NCBI RefSeq assembly: GCF_008329705.1
Contig: NZ_VTSX01000012.1
Coordinates: forward strand, 62,001 to 126,000
Origin: Chryseobacterium sp. SN22
Lineage (GTDB): Bacteria; Bacteroidota; Bacteroidia; Flavobacteriales; Weeksellaceae
DNA length: 64,000 nt
Reading direction: 5' to 3'
Below the pieces are notes generated by a model, which did no database searches, was not told where the DNA came from, and saw nothing but the letters and a program-made list of their open reading frames with translations. Each line of letters begins with the position of its first letter. The first letter of the stretch is position 1. Below are positions 23,722-32,546 of the stretch, piece after piece. The translations under genes were made by a program, and so were the position numbers.

Positions 23722-24129
23722 TTATTGTGCTTTATTGAATTTCAGGAGTAAAAGATTATCCTGGTACAACTCTAGTACATTTCCGGTAATCACATATTTG
23801 TTGGCTTTTGCCATCATATCCATGAAGTTCTTTTCCACGCTCATATTTTCACAAGCCATTTTTGTAGAACCCATCTGTCCGGCAGAGAAATTTCCGGTAG
23901 AAGGCTCTACCCTCGCTGTTCCGAAGTAGTTGTTGCACCCCGCATTCCCGTTTATTTTTTCGCCGTCGATATTCAGCGTAGGAATTTTGCCTTTCACATT
24001 ATCGGCCAGTGCCCACTTCGTTCCGGAAAGTGCAGGCTGCGCCTTTCCTAATTTTGCAGAAGAACCTGCCGTTGCACCACAGGAAACCAAAACCGCTGCC
24101 ATTCCTATACTTAAAAAAAGATTTTTCAT
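23722..24129 (-). CDS. META-domain lipoprotein (HslJ-like)
   Basis: 135 residues with a lipoprotein signal (IGMAAVLVSC, lipid Cys17). The rest is one META domain: LSGTKWALADNV, then NGNAGCNNYFGTARV, where the GxxGCNxYFG core is the family hallmark, then MGSTKMACENMSVEKNF and ELYQDNLLLLKF. HslJ-type proteins are linked to heat or antibiotic stress in enterobacteria; the role here is unknown. Probably in the outer or inner membrane facing the periplasm. Confidence 0.85.
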   Translation of the reverse strand: MKNLFLSIGMAAVLVSCGATAGSSAKLGKAQPALSGTKWALADNVKGKIPTLNIDGEKINGNAGCNNYFGTARVEPSTGNFSAGQMGSTKMACENMSVEKNFMDMMAKANKYVITGNVLELYQDNLLLLKFNKAQ

Positions 24130-24335
24130 TTTTTTCCTTTTTGATTTGAATCAAATTTACGAATTATTATGATGCAAACGGGCTTTCCCGGGATTTTATT
24201 GTCCTGAAAGTGGCTTCTATTACGGTAATTTACTGCAATTACCTGCAAATCCTGCCAGGGTTAAATTCCTGACAAGACTGTGCGCCGGACTGTTTTCTTT
24301 TCCTGAAACGTACTGACCGACAACCCAATTCAGGA

Positions 24336-24366
24336 CAAAAAAAACGGACCGAAGTCCGTTCTTTGA
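24336..24366 (-). terminator. Terminator of pheT
   Basis: ACGGAC, loop, GTCCGT stem; read on the minus strand it is followed by TTTTTTTTG, about 20 bp past the pheT stop codon. Confidence 0.85.
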
Positions 24367-24385
24367 TATTTAAACTGATAAAGAA

Positions 24386-26788
24386 TTATCCTCTCAATTC
24401 TGCATTAAATTCTTTCTGGAAAGATTTCACCAGAGAATCCATGACAGCAGCAATTTCTTTTTCTTCCAATGTTTTTTCCTCGTTTAAAAGCTCAAAGCTC
24501 ATCGCGTAAGACTTTTTACCTTCGGGGAGATTTTTGCCCTCATAAACGTCAAATAAGTTGATGTTTTTGATGTAAGGCGATTTATTTTTTTTAGCGGTCT
24601 GATAAAGATCCTGATAATTTACACTCTTATCCAACAGCAAAGCCAAATCTCTTCTTATCTTATTGAATTTAGGAATGTCACTGAATTTAAGCTCATTTTT
24701 AGAACGCAGCTCCTGGGCAAATTCCAGTTCGATTTCGGCATAGAAACATTCCTGGTCGATATCAAAATCTTTAAGCATCTGAGGGGCTACTTTCCCGATT
24801 CTTACCAATGCTTTTCCATCCGCTTCATAAGCCAGCGCATCGGAGAATCTTTCGTCGGATAAAGCCACTTCGTTATAATCAACGGCCAGTTTTTCCAGCA
24901 ACACTTTTACATAAGCTTTCAGATTGTAGAAGCTTGTGGCGGATTTCGGCTGCAGCCAGTTTTCAGATACTTCCCTTCCGGATACCAGGATGGCCAGTTG
25001 TTTTCTTTCCTCGTATTTTTCTCTTTTATGATAAATTTTTCCGAATTCGAAGAACTTGATGTCCTGGTTTTTTCTGTTGATGTTATAGATCGCGTTCTGT
25101 AAAAGCCCTTCCATTAGAGATTTTCTCATAAATGCCAGATCATTGCTCAGAGGATTCAGCAATTTTACGGCATCCGTTTCATCTTTTACGGAAGTTAATG
25201 AATTGTTCATCACTTCGTTGAAGCCTAAGCTTTGTAACGTTCGGGCCCAGTTGTTTTCCAGTTCGTCCTGATCCTGCGCACTGAGTTTCACCGGGGTAAA
25301 TGATATCTTTTGCGGCGCATCGATCTTATTATAGCCATAGATTCTTAAAATCTCTTCAATGACGTCGATTTCCCGGGTCACATCGGCCCGGTATGCCGGA
25401 ACAGAGATTTCATAACCGTTCTGAATTTCGTTCAGCACCTGGATTTCAAGGGCTTTCAAAATTTCTTTCACTTTTTCCCTGTGGATTTTTGTTCCTAAAA
25501 TCTGTTCGATTCTTGAAAATCTGATGATAACATACTGATCTTCAATTTTCTTAGGATATTCCTCCAGCAGTTCACCGACCAGCTTTCCTTCTGCCAGTTC
25601 CTGAATCAGCTTAACCGCATGGGTAATGGCTGTTCTGGTGATATTCGGGTCTACGCCTCTTTCAAATCTGAACGAGGCATCGGTATTCAATCCGTGGAAT
25701 TTTGCACCTTTCCGCACCGCTACCGGATTGAAGTAAGCACTTTCCAGGAATATGTTTTCAGTCTCTGCAGACACTCCGGAATCAGCACCGCCAAAAACTC
25801 CGGCAATACACATCGGCTGATCATTTCCGTCCTTGATAATGATCTCAGAACCGTTTAAAGTTCTTTCCACGCCATCCAGCGTCCTGAATTTTGTTCCTTC
25901 CTGTACGGTTCCTACCTTTACTTTTTTACCGGCAATCTTATCGGCATCAAAAGCGTGAAGCGGCTGTCCGTAGCCGTGAAGGATATAATTGGTAATATCG
26001 ACCACGTTGTTGATCGGGCTTAAACCGATGGCTTTCAACCGGTCTTTCAGCCACGACGGAGAATCCGTAACTTTTACATTTTCAATAACCGCACCGATAT
26101 ACCTCGGGCATAGTTGTGCATCTTCCACTTCCAGCGTAAACTCATGAGAACCTTCATTATTTAAAACAAGAGAAGATACCTTTTCAAATTCTGAATTCTG
26201 CTTGTTGGTGGAAAGATAAGCGTGAAGGTCTCTCGCCACTCCGTAATGGGACATGGCGTCGGTTCTGTTCGGTGTTAATCCGATTTCCAGGACTTCATCG
26301 GTAGTCAGTTCAAAATAATCAGCAAAATTCTTTCCAACTTCATACTTCTCTTCATCCAGCACCATGATGCCCCCGTGATCGTCACCAAGACCCAGCTCGT
26401 TCTCCGCACAGATCATCCCCTGGGAAACTTCCCCTCTGATCTTGGCTTCCTTGATTTCAAAAAAGTTTCCGGTTTTATCATAGATTTTTGTTCCGACAAC
26501 CGCCACCGGAACCGTCTGGCCGGCTTCCACATTCGGAGCCCCACAAACGATATGCAGCACTTTTCCGTTTGCTACCTCTACCGTTGTCTTTTTCAGCTTA
26601 TCTGCATTCGGATGTTTTTCGCAGGTAAGAACCTTACCGACCACAATCCCCTGCAGGCTGCCTTTTATGCTTTCAAATTTTTCTATCCCTTCAACTTCCA
26701 GACCAATATCTGTAAGGAACTCACCGATTCTCTCCGTTTTCAATTCCGTTCTGATGTAGTCTTTAAGCCAGTTGTTTGATATTTTCAT
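24386..26788 (-). CDS. pheT: Phenylalanine-tRNA ligase beta subunit
   Basis: 800 residues, the usual length. With the alpha subunit (PheS, not in this window) it charges tRNA-Phe. Domains in order: N-terminal strand MKISNNWLKDYI; the tRNA-binding OB fold (about 40-150, VGKVLTCEKHPNADKLKK and HIVCGAPNVEAGQ); B3/B4 editing core (about 210-390); the B5 domain; the catalytic-like core; and the C-terminal FDX-ACB domain (FSDIPKFNKIRRDLALLLDK). The gene stands alone, not in a pheST operon. Cytoplasmic. Confidence 0.96.
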   Translation of the reverse strand: MKISNNWLKDYIRTELKTERIGEFLTDIGLEVEGIEKFESIKGSLQGIVVGKVLTCEKHPNADKLKKTTVEVANGKVLHIVCGAPNVEAGQTVPVAVVGTKIYDKTGNFFEIKEAKIRGEVSQGMICAENELGLGDDHGGIMVLDEEKYEVGKNFADYFELTTDEVLEIGLTPNRTDAMSHYGVARDLHAYLSTNKQNSEFEKVSSLVLNNEGSHEFTLEVEDAQLCPRYIGAVIENVKVTDSPSWLKDRLKAIGLSPINNVVDITNYILHGYGQPLHAFDADKIAGKKVKVGTVQEGTKFRTLDGVERTLNGSEIIIKDGNDQPMCIAGVFGGADSGVSAETENIFLESAYFNPVAVRKGAKFHGLNTDASFRFERGVDPNITRTAITHAVKLIQELAEGKLVGELLEEYPKKIEDQYVIIRFSRIEQILGTKIHREKVKEILKALEIQVLNEIQNGYEISVPAYRADVTREIDVIEEILRIYGYNKIDAPQKISFTPVKLSAQDQDELENNWARTLQSLGFNEVMNNSLTSVKDETDAVKLLNPLSNDLAFMRKSLMEGLLQNAIYNINRKNQDIKFFEFGKIYHKREKYEERKQLAILVSGREVSENWLQPKSATSFYNLKAYVKVLLEKLAVDYNEVALSDERFSDALAYEADGKALVRIGKVAPQMLKDFDIDQECFYAEIELEFAQELRSKNELKFSDIPKFNKIRRDLALLLDKSVNYQDLYQTAKKNKSPYIKNINLFDVYEGKNLPEGKKSYAMSFELLNEEKTLEEKEIAAVMDSLVKSFQKEFNAELRG

Positions 26789-27192
26789 TGAATATATTTT
26801 GAATTTTTGTACAATTTTTACTGTACGGTTTTAAGCGTACAAATGTCGTGTTTTTTTGATAAATACAGAAATTTATAACAGATTTTAAGAGTTAAATTTT
26901 AACCCGAATATCTAGTTTTAACATTGATTATACCGGTATTTTTTTTAGATTAAGCATAAAAATTGGGAAGAAAATTAATGAAGTAAATCTGCATTCAATT
27001 CTGTGAGTATAAGGAGAAGTAAAGACATGTGAAAAGCTTTTAACGCTATCGACGAACAGACCCATTACATTCAGCAAATGACAGTTGTGAATATTATAAA
27101 CCTTTCCAATTCAGATCAATTAAACTTTTTGTCTAATTTCTAAACTTTGTCACTGATCCTGGTTTTTCCGGCTTTTTAAATCCGTTGCATTA
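26789..27192. other. Gene-free spacer between dnaN and pheT
   Basis: About 400 bp, very AT-rich, with no supported gene on either strand. Near the pheT start it contains GTACAATTTTTACTGTAC and a further CGTACAAATG, a possible inverted operator, but no factor can be assigned. Confidence 0.4.
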
Positions 27193-27224
27193 AAAAAGAG
27201 GCTTTGAAAATCAAAACCTCTCTC
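27192..27224 (-). terminator. Terminator of dnaN
   Basis: AGAGGTTTTGATT and its partner AAAGCCTCTTTTTT on the minus strand form an imperfect stem with a T-run, shortly past the dnaN stop codon. Confidence 0.75.
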
Positions 27225-27246
27225 TGTATTTTATGCAAAATTGCTG

Positions 27247-28377
27247 TTACAATCCGATTACCGGCATCGACAGCATCAGGATGCTTTCATTATCTTCAAG
27301 ACCGTCAAGAGGTTCAATGATTCCCGGTCTGTTTGGCTGGGACATCTTCATGGTAATATCGTCTGATCCGAGGATCGTCAGCATTTCCGTTAAAAATTTG
27401 GAGCTGAACCCGATGTTGATGTCTTCCCCATTGTAGTCGCAAGGAATCTGCATGTCCGCCTTGTTTGCATATTCCGTATCTTCTGCATGAAGATGAAGGA
27501 TGTTTGCAGACAATTTAAACCTTACCTGGTTGGTCGATTTGTTTGACATGATCGATGCTCTTTTGATCGCGCCCAACAGAAGGTTTCTGTTGATTGTCAA
27601 TACATTCGGGTTTTCTTTAGGAATTACTGCAGTATAGTTCGGGTATTTTCCGTCGATCAGCCGGCAGATCCAGACATGCTTACCGAAGGTAAATTTAGCC
27701 ATGTTCTCATTGAATTCGATGGTTACGTCTTCATTTGAGCTTGCCAGTATATTTTTGAAAATGTTCAGCGGTTTTTTCGGCATGATGAATTCCATCGGCT
27801 CGGCGTTCATCAGATCCGTTCTTTTATATACCACAAGTCTGTGTGAGTCCGTAGACACAAAATTGGTTTCGTTTTCTCCGAACTGGAACAGGACTCCCGT
27901 CATTACAGGACGCAGGGAATCGTTGCTCGTTGCGAAAAGCGTATTCGTCAATGCTTCGGATAAAACCCCGGCAGACATGGTTACGCTCTGGGCAGCATCG
28001 AATTCCGGCAGTTCCGGATAATCATCTGCATTGTCCAGGGCCACGGCGAAGTTATCTTTTTCATCTAAAATCTCAAGCTGACTTCCCGTTCCTTCCGCAT
28101 TATCCTTTACGACCAGCGTAAGCGGCTGTTCTCCGTAAGTCTTGATAAAATCCTGAAAAATCTTTGCAGGTACGGCAAATTTACCCGTATCATCAGATTT
28201 CCCCTCAAGAGAAGTCACCAGCGTTGTCTCGCCATCGGATGCAGTAATGGTAACCTGAGTTCCGTCTAATTCAAAAAGATAATTTTCTAAAATCGGTCTC
28301 GACTGAGAGCTTGATATTACGCCACTTACAGTTTGCAAAGCCTTCTGCAGTTCTCCACTTGAAATAATAAATTTCAT
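27247..28377 (-). CDS. dnaN: DNA polymerase III sliding clamp, beta subunit
   Basis: 376 residues, the standard length, with three repeated clamp folds. It starts MKFIISSGELQKALQTVSGV, with RPILENYLFELDG soon after; SNDSLRPVMTGVLFQF opens the second fold and HRLVVYKR is a typical conserved block. The ring tethers DNA polymerase III and other partners to DNA. It is not next to dnaA, recF or gyrB, as is usual outside Bacteroidota. A minus-strand TATATTTG lies at 28399..28406. Confidence 0.96.
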   Translation of the reverse strand: MKFIISSGELQKALQTVSGVISSSQSRPILENYLFELDGTQVTITASDGETTLVTSLEGKSDDTGKFAVPAKIFQDFIKTYGEQPLTLVVKDNAEGTGSQLEILDEKDNFAVALDNADDYPELPEFDAAQSVTMSAGVLSEALTNTLFATSNDSLRPVMTGVLFQFGENETNFVSTDSHRLVVYKRTDLMNAEPMEFIMPKKPLNIFKNILASSNEDVTIEFNENMAKFTFGKHVWICRLIDGKYPNYTAVIPKENPNVLTINRNLLLGAIKRASIMSNKSTNQVRFKLSANILHLHAEDTEYANKADMQIPCDYNGEDINIGFSSKFLTEMLTILGSDDITMKMSQPNRPGIIEPLDGLEDNESILMLSMPVIGL

Positions 28378-28398
28378 AGATTTAAAAATAAGTTTTTA

Positions 28399-28406
28399 CA
28401 AATATA
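28399..28406 (-). promoter_or_regulatory. -7 element TATATTTG of dnaN
   Basis: A perfect minus-strand TAnnTTTG, 22 nt before the dnaN start codon. Confidence 0.6.
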
Positions 28407-28550
28407 ATAAATAGAAAAGAGATGGAAAAGAATAATTCCGAGAGTTATTAACAACCATCAAAAGAATTTTACAACCATTTCTGTTTCCTGCCGATATCCC
28501 AAAGATATCTTTGCCGTACTAAGATAAGGATTTTCAACGATGAATTTAAT

Positions 28551-28558
28551 TATATTTG
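28551..28558 (+). promoter_or_regulatory. -7 element TATATTTG of the diacylglycerol kinase gene
   Basis: A perfect TAnnTTTG, 16 nt before the ATG, divergent from the dnaN promoter. A second match, TATCTTTG, lies at 28505..28512. Confidence 0.6.
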
Positions 28559-28574
28559 CAGATAATCTTTCATT

Positions 28575-28931
28575 ATGCGAAAACCACTTCTCCATCAAAG
28601 TTTCCTGAATGCTTTCCGTGGGATTTTCATGATGATAAAAAGTGAAAGGAATTTCCAGCTGGAGGTGGCCGCGTTTCTGATCAATCTGTTTTTAATTTTT
28701 TACCTGCATCTTTCAACACTTGATTCCCTACTGATCCTGATTGTCTCATCAGGTGTACTGGCAGCGGAAATTTTCAATACGGCTATTGAGAAAATCTGTG
28801 ACATCATTCAGCCTGAATTTGATCAGCGGATCGGTTTCATCAAAGACATTTCTGCAGGCGCGGTTCTGCTGATGGCTCTGATTTCCGCTATTACAGGAAT
28901 TTTGGTGTACTGGAAATACTTTTTTATTTAG
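28575..28931 (+). CDS. dgkA: Diacylglycerol/undecaprenol kinase, DagK family
   Basis: 118 residues, the size of the small trimeric membrane kinases that phosphorylate diacylglycerol or undecaprenol. Three helices are visible (about 34-52, 54-70 and 92-115). The family signature FNTAIEKICDIIQPE, matching E(A/I)xNTAIExxxD, sits in the second helix, and an N-terminal amphipathic part has NAFRGIFMMIKSERNFQLE. Gram-positive-type members act on undecaprenol; the substrate here is not decided. Confidence 0.9.
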   Translation: MRKPLLHQSFLNAFRGIFMMIKSERNFQLEVAAFLINLFLIFYLHLSTLDSLLILIVSSGVLAAEIFNTAIEKICDIIQPEFDQRIGFIKDISAGAVLLMALISAITGILVYWKYFFI

Positions 28932-29048
28932 GTTCTGGCTAACGCCCGACAGGATCATGTTCAGTAGAAACGGGCCAAAGCTGCTCCTATTGATCCCCTT
29001 ACATATTTACCTGAACTGTTTTTAAGTCCTTTTTAAGACAGTGCCGTT

Positions 29049-29666
29049 TCAGAGATATTTTTCAATAATCTGAATCGCCATTTCTACCATGATTCCGTAG
29101 CCTTTTTCGTTGGGGTGGACGCCGTCTCTGGAAAGCAAAACCTCTTTATCGTCTACAAATCCGGAGTAAAAGTCCAGATAGTGCAAAGCATTTTCATCAG
29201 CAATTTCTTTCAGCACCAGATTGTATTTCAAAATATCCGCCGTGCTTCTCAATTTTCCGGATGCTACTTTAATACCATCTATTCTTTCGGCAACAGGAAG
29301 AATGCTGATCAGATAAATATCTTCCGCATATTGTTTTGCTTTCTGAACTGCCGTTAAAATATTTTCTTTAAAACGCTCCGGTTTTATGGCCTGCACTCCT
29401 TCCTTTATGGCCAGATCATTCGCTCCGTAACCGATGAATACTATATTTCCTTCCGAAGAATTACGTGCTTCCATTTCATTTGAAATTCTTTTGACAAGCC
29501 CTTCGGTTGTTTCACCTCCGATTCCCAGATTAAACACAATCAGCTCGTTACTTCCCTCATTGTATTTCTGCAAGGCATACCGCTTTAAAATATCCACCCA
29601 TCCTCCGAATACGCCGTCGTACTCTCCATAGGTAATGCTGTCACCGAAAAATAATCCGTACTTCAT
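29049..29666 (-). CDS. SGNH/GDSL-family hydrolase
   Basis: 205 residues, no signal peptide, probably cytoplasmic. Block I is FFGDSITYGEYDG, with the nucleophile Ser in GDS, the block II Gly is in LGIGGETT, block III is GYGANDL with the oxyanion Asn, and block V is DGVHPNEKGY with the catalytic Asp and His. It should cleave an ester or thioester of unknown identity. A minus-strand TAATTTTG at 29690..29697 lies in the end of the barstar-like gene, so it has its own promoter. Confidence 0.88.
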   Translation of the reverse strand: MKYGLFFGDSITYGEYDGVFGGWVDILKRYALQKYNEGSNELIVFNLGIGGETTEGLVKRISNEMEARNSSEGNIVFIGYGANDLAIKEGVQAIKPERFKENILTAVQKAKQYAEDIYLISILPVAERIDGIKVASGKLRSTADILKYNLVLKEIADENALHYLDFYSGFVDDKEVLLSRDGVHPNEKGYGIMVEMAIQIIEKYL

Positions 29667-29683
29667 TTATTGTTTGTATTAAA

Positions 29684-30067
29684 TCAAGCCAAAATTAGCG
29701 TAATCTTTTGATGGGACTGTATAATTTCCACTAAAATTTCAAATAGGGTCTGCCCTTTCCCTGCCACCAGTTCATCCAGTTTATGCCGGATTAACATGAC
29801 GTTAAACGGTTTTCCCTGTCTGATTTTGTTTTCATAAAACTCTTTAGTCAGATCGAATCCCAGCTCTTCCCTGGACTTCTGAGAATCTTTCCAGGTAATT
29901 TGCCCCTGAAATCCATACAGGATATCATCAAAACCGTCCAGCGTTCCGACTTTCCAGTCCTCGTCCTTCATCAGCAGCCGGGAAATCTCTTCATAGAATC
30001 CTTCCAGATCTGAAAAATGACGGCCGTTGATGACCGTCATAATGTGTTTGTTATTTTCTTTTTCCAT
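29684..30067 (-). CDS. Barstar-like ribonuclease inhibitor family protein
   Basis: 127 residues from MEKENNKHIMTV; a longer frame starts only at a TTG (30088). The order of a first strand (HIMTVINGRHF), a helix (LEGFYEEISRLLM), WKVGTLDGFDDILYGFQG and a C-terminal strand KITLILA is that of barstar, which plugs the active site of barnase-type RNases. No barnase-like gene is visible nearby. It follows the three-gene GTPase operon on the same strand after 138 bp. It may be an orphan immunity protein, or part of that operon's biology; the link is speculative. Confidence 0.7.
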   Translation of the reverse strand: MEKENNKHIMTVINGRHFSDLEGFYEEISRLLMKDEDWKVGTLDGFDDILYGFQGQITWKDSQKSREELGFDLTKEFYENKIRQGKPFNVMLIRHKLDELVAGKGQTLFEILVEIIQSHQKITLILA

Positions 30068-30205
30068 TTTTGTTACCAAAAAGTACAACTTTTCGCTGGT
30101 TTTGATCAGTTTAAAGTTACAGCTTTCTTAATTTATAACAAATAATTCTATTGCTTAAAAATGGGGATGTATTGCAAATCACCAATATAAATAGGAGCAC
30201 AGTTT

Positions 30206-31570
30206 CTATTTTAAATCTGTATTCCTCTCACCTTTAATCTGATGTTCAACTTTTTCATTGGGTTCAGAACGGATGCCCTGTACTGAATCCTTCACCGGTA
30301 TTGCGGCAACGGTATCCTTTTCGGGTATATTTTGGTTAATTTGGTTGTGATTCAGTTTGGTAACGACCCGCCTTTCTTTTTCGTACTGTTCCACGTAAAG
30401 CCATACCAGACCTGCAATTGCAGCCACCAGCAGGACGGATAGAACAACGGTCGCAATTTTAAAAGGATCTGACCGGTCTTTATTTTCTTTTCGTTCGCGT
30501 TCATAATGGTAAAAATGATTTCCCGACTGTCTGAAAGATGCCGGTCTGGATGCCGGTCTCGGATCGGAAACCGTTGCCAGGTCAGGTATTTTTAAATCCC
30601 TGATATTTTCCGTAAAAACATTTTTATTTTCTTTATAAGCATTTCTGATGCTGTTTAAAGCCGAACTGTCTGCTGTTTTCAGCTGATGTAACAGTTCATC
30701 GATTTTCATCGAAAATGTCTGATAGACTTCATTGATCCGGGCCAGATTCTTTTCAGATTCTTCAATTTTTTCACCGTTTGCCGCGTGCTGCTGTTTATTT
30801 TTTTCAATTTTAGCTTTACAGTCTTCACGGGTTTGTTTTTCAGCATCTTTCAGCTTTATTTTTTCCTTTTCAAAGTCTTCAACGGCTTCCCGGATCTTCC
30901 GCTTCCTTTCTTCCGCCAGCCTACGGATTTCGTTTTCAAACCCGTCTTTCTGCACAAACTGGAATATGTTTTTCTGGTGGACGAGCTTTGCGACTTCCTG
31001 GTTCGACGTAAAATAAATCGTATCATACATATTGAGCAAATCGAGGGATCTTTTGAACATCGACTGTAATGCAGATGGATTTGTTTCACAATATACCATT
31101 AACTGTTTATTGGTTATTTCGGCAGAATCCAGCATATCGATTTTCTTCAGGTTGAATCTGACTTTATCAAAGTCGGAAAGTTTGCTTACTGAAAAGTTAT
31201 CTGAATGATTAACGGAAAGCGTATCATTTTCCACATTTTTGCCGATCAGGTTTTCATGAAACTCATTCAGGCACCGGATGGTAATATTTTCCTCTGCAAT
31301 TTCATCAATAAACAGGATGGCAGATCCGATAAAAGATCCTTCCCTTGCGGAAGTCGGTTCCTTCGCATAGGTATACACTGCGTAAGCAATCATAAACGAA
31401 CCATCCCGGTATTCTTTCCTAATCGAATACAATGTACTTTCGGGATAGACCCGTATGGAACCTCTGATGTCAAAGGTTTTTACCAAAAGGGGATTTCCTG
31501 CAAAAAAGGTCTGGGTAAACCCGTTGGGGTTCCCGAATGTTCCGAAGGCGATTAAATTAACATTGCTCAT
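30206..31570 (-). CDS. Coiled-coil protein with single membrane helix, partner of the GTPase
   Basis: 454 residues from the ATG whose A overlaps the TGA of the GTPase gene; a TTG one codon upstream is the only alternative. The N-terminal globular domain (about 1-210) starts VNLIAFGTFGNPNGFTQTFF and has no catalytic motif I recognise. A long charged coiled coil follows (about 215-310), then a Pro/Ser linker, one membrane helix (about 372-393) and a 60-residue tail. Basic residues before the helix put the bulk in the cytoplasm. The layout and context recall the GTPase-associated GAP1-type proteins of predicted conflict systems, but I cannot confirm the family. Confidence 0.6.
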   Translation of the reverse strand: MSNVNLIAFGTFGNPNGFTQTFFAGNPLLVKTFDIRGSIRVYPESTLYSIRKEYRDGSFMIAYAVYTYAKEPTSAREGSFIGSAILFIDEIAEENITIRCLNEFHENLIGKNVENDTLSVNHSDNFSVSKLSDFDKVRFNLKKIDMLDSAEITNKQLMVYCETNPSALQSMFKRSLDLLNMYDTIYFTSNQEVAKLVHQKNIFQFVQKDGFENEIRRLAEERKRKIREAVEDFEKEKIKLKDAEKQTREDCKAKIEKNKQQHAANGEKIEESEKNLARINEVYQTFSMKIDELLHQLKTADSSALNSIRNAYKENKNVFTENIRDLKIPDLATVSDPRPASRPASFRQSGNHFYHYERERKENKDRSDPFKIATVVLSVLLVAAIAGLVWLYVEQYEKERRVVTKLNHNQINQNIPEKDTVAAIPVKDSVQGIRSEPNEKVEHQIKGERNTDLK

Positions 31571-32532
31571 CAATTGGTAAAGCTAAATTTTATACGTTCC
31601 CAAAAAGTCCCTTCATAGTACAGCGGATATCCTGAAATGCTTTCATAAAGCCATTCCGACAGCTTCTTGGCCCGGTCCAGATTCAATAAGGTCACTCTGT
31701 TGGTATCCTCATTTAGTTCGCCTACGGTATAGAATGTTTTCGCCAGGCTGTAGGTATCCATTGCAGTGGAAGTCATCGGAAGCCTCTCTCTGACGAATTC
31801 GTCCAGCTGTGTTGAATCCTCAACTTCTGTCCTACCGGATTTATCCCACTTGGAAATGACCAGAATAATATTGACGGATCTTAATCTCTTCTCGTATTTC
31901 TCGAGCTTATTTAAAAAAGTATTGATTAAAATATCATCTTTATGCGCACTTTCATAACTTGTTACAATAATGAAAGTAAGAGGCAAATGGGCTGAAAGAT
32001 AAGTTTCTATACTGCTGTGATAGTTTCCTCCTCTCCTGATTTCGTTATGGTTTTCTCCCGAAGTTTCCAAAAAAGTAAGATTGATAGGATTTACTTTCTT
32101 CGATTTATTGTTCGGTTCAAAAACCAGGTCCAGTCTGGTTACCTGATCTTTAACCGTTCCTGCCGGCAAAATACCTTTGCTGATATTCTCAAAAAAATCG
32201 TACAGCAGACTTTCCGCCTCCGCTGTATTCGGCGTTCCTATTTTCGGCCTTATCACTCCCGCTGTTGAACGGAGGTAATACAGCATGGTAGCCAGTATCA
32301 CCGACTTTCCGGAAGATGCCGTTCCGAAAAAGAAAACAAAATTGCTGTCCTTATTCTTAATTTCCGAGACATTTCCTTTAGCAATAGGTACAAAATGATC
32401 ATCGGCGGTTTCTTTTTTATCATCAAATGACAACGGCCTTAGTGCATCGTCATCATCAAAATTCAGAGGTTTAAGTTCTTCATTGCCTTTATTAAAAGAC
32501 AGTGGTTTCAGAGATTCGTTATTCCAATCCAT
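31570..32532 (-). CDS. Soluble GTPase of an uncharacterised membrane-linked system
   Basis: 320 residues. The P-loop GTASSGKS is at 70-77, a Walker B/G3-like strand LTFLETSGEN at 152-161 (ETSG where DxxG is usual), and a G4-like base-specificity motif ISKWD at 226-230. Together these suggest a TRAFAC-type GTPase with an atypical G3. Before the domain, three near-identical motifs LKPLSF, LKPLNF and LRPLSF (8-13, 20-25, 31-36) are spaced 11-12 residues apart in acidic linker. No membrane segment. It lies in an operon with the four-helix membrane gene (14 bp upstream) and the coiled-coil gene (1-bp overlap). Confidence 0.7.
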   Translation of the reverse strand: MDWNNESLKPLSFNKGNEELKPLNFDDDDALRPLSFDDKKETADDHFVPIAKGNVSEIKNKDSNFVFFFGTASSGKSVILATMLYYLRSTAGVIRPKIGTPNTAEAESLLYDFFENISKGILPAGTVKDQVTRLDLVFEPNNKSKKVNPINLTFLETSGENHNEIRRGGNYHSSIETYLSAHLPLTFIIVTSYESAHKDDILINTFLNKLEKYEKRLRSVNIILVISKWDKSGRTEVEDSTQLDEFVRERLPMTSTAMDTYSLAKTFYTVGELNEDTNRVTLLNLDRAKKLSEWLYESISGYPLYYEGTFWERIKFSFTN

Positions 32533-32546
32533 GTTTTTCCCGTTTA

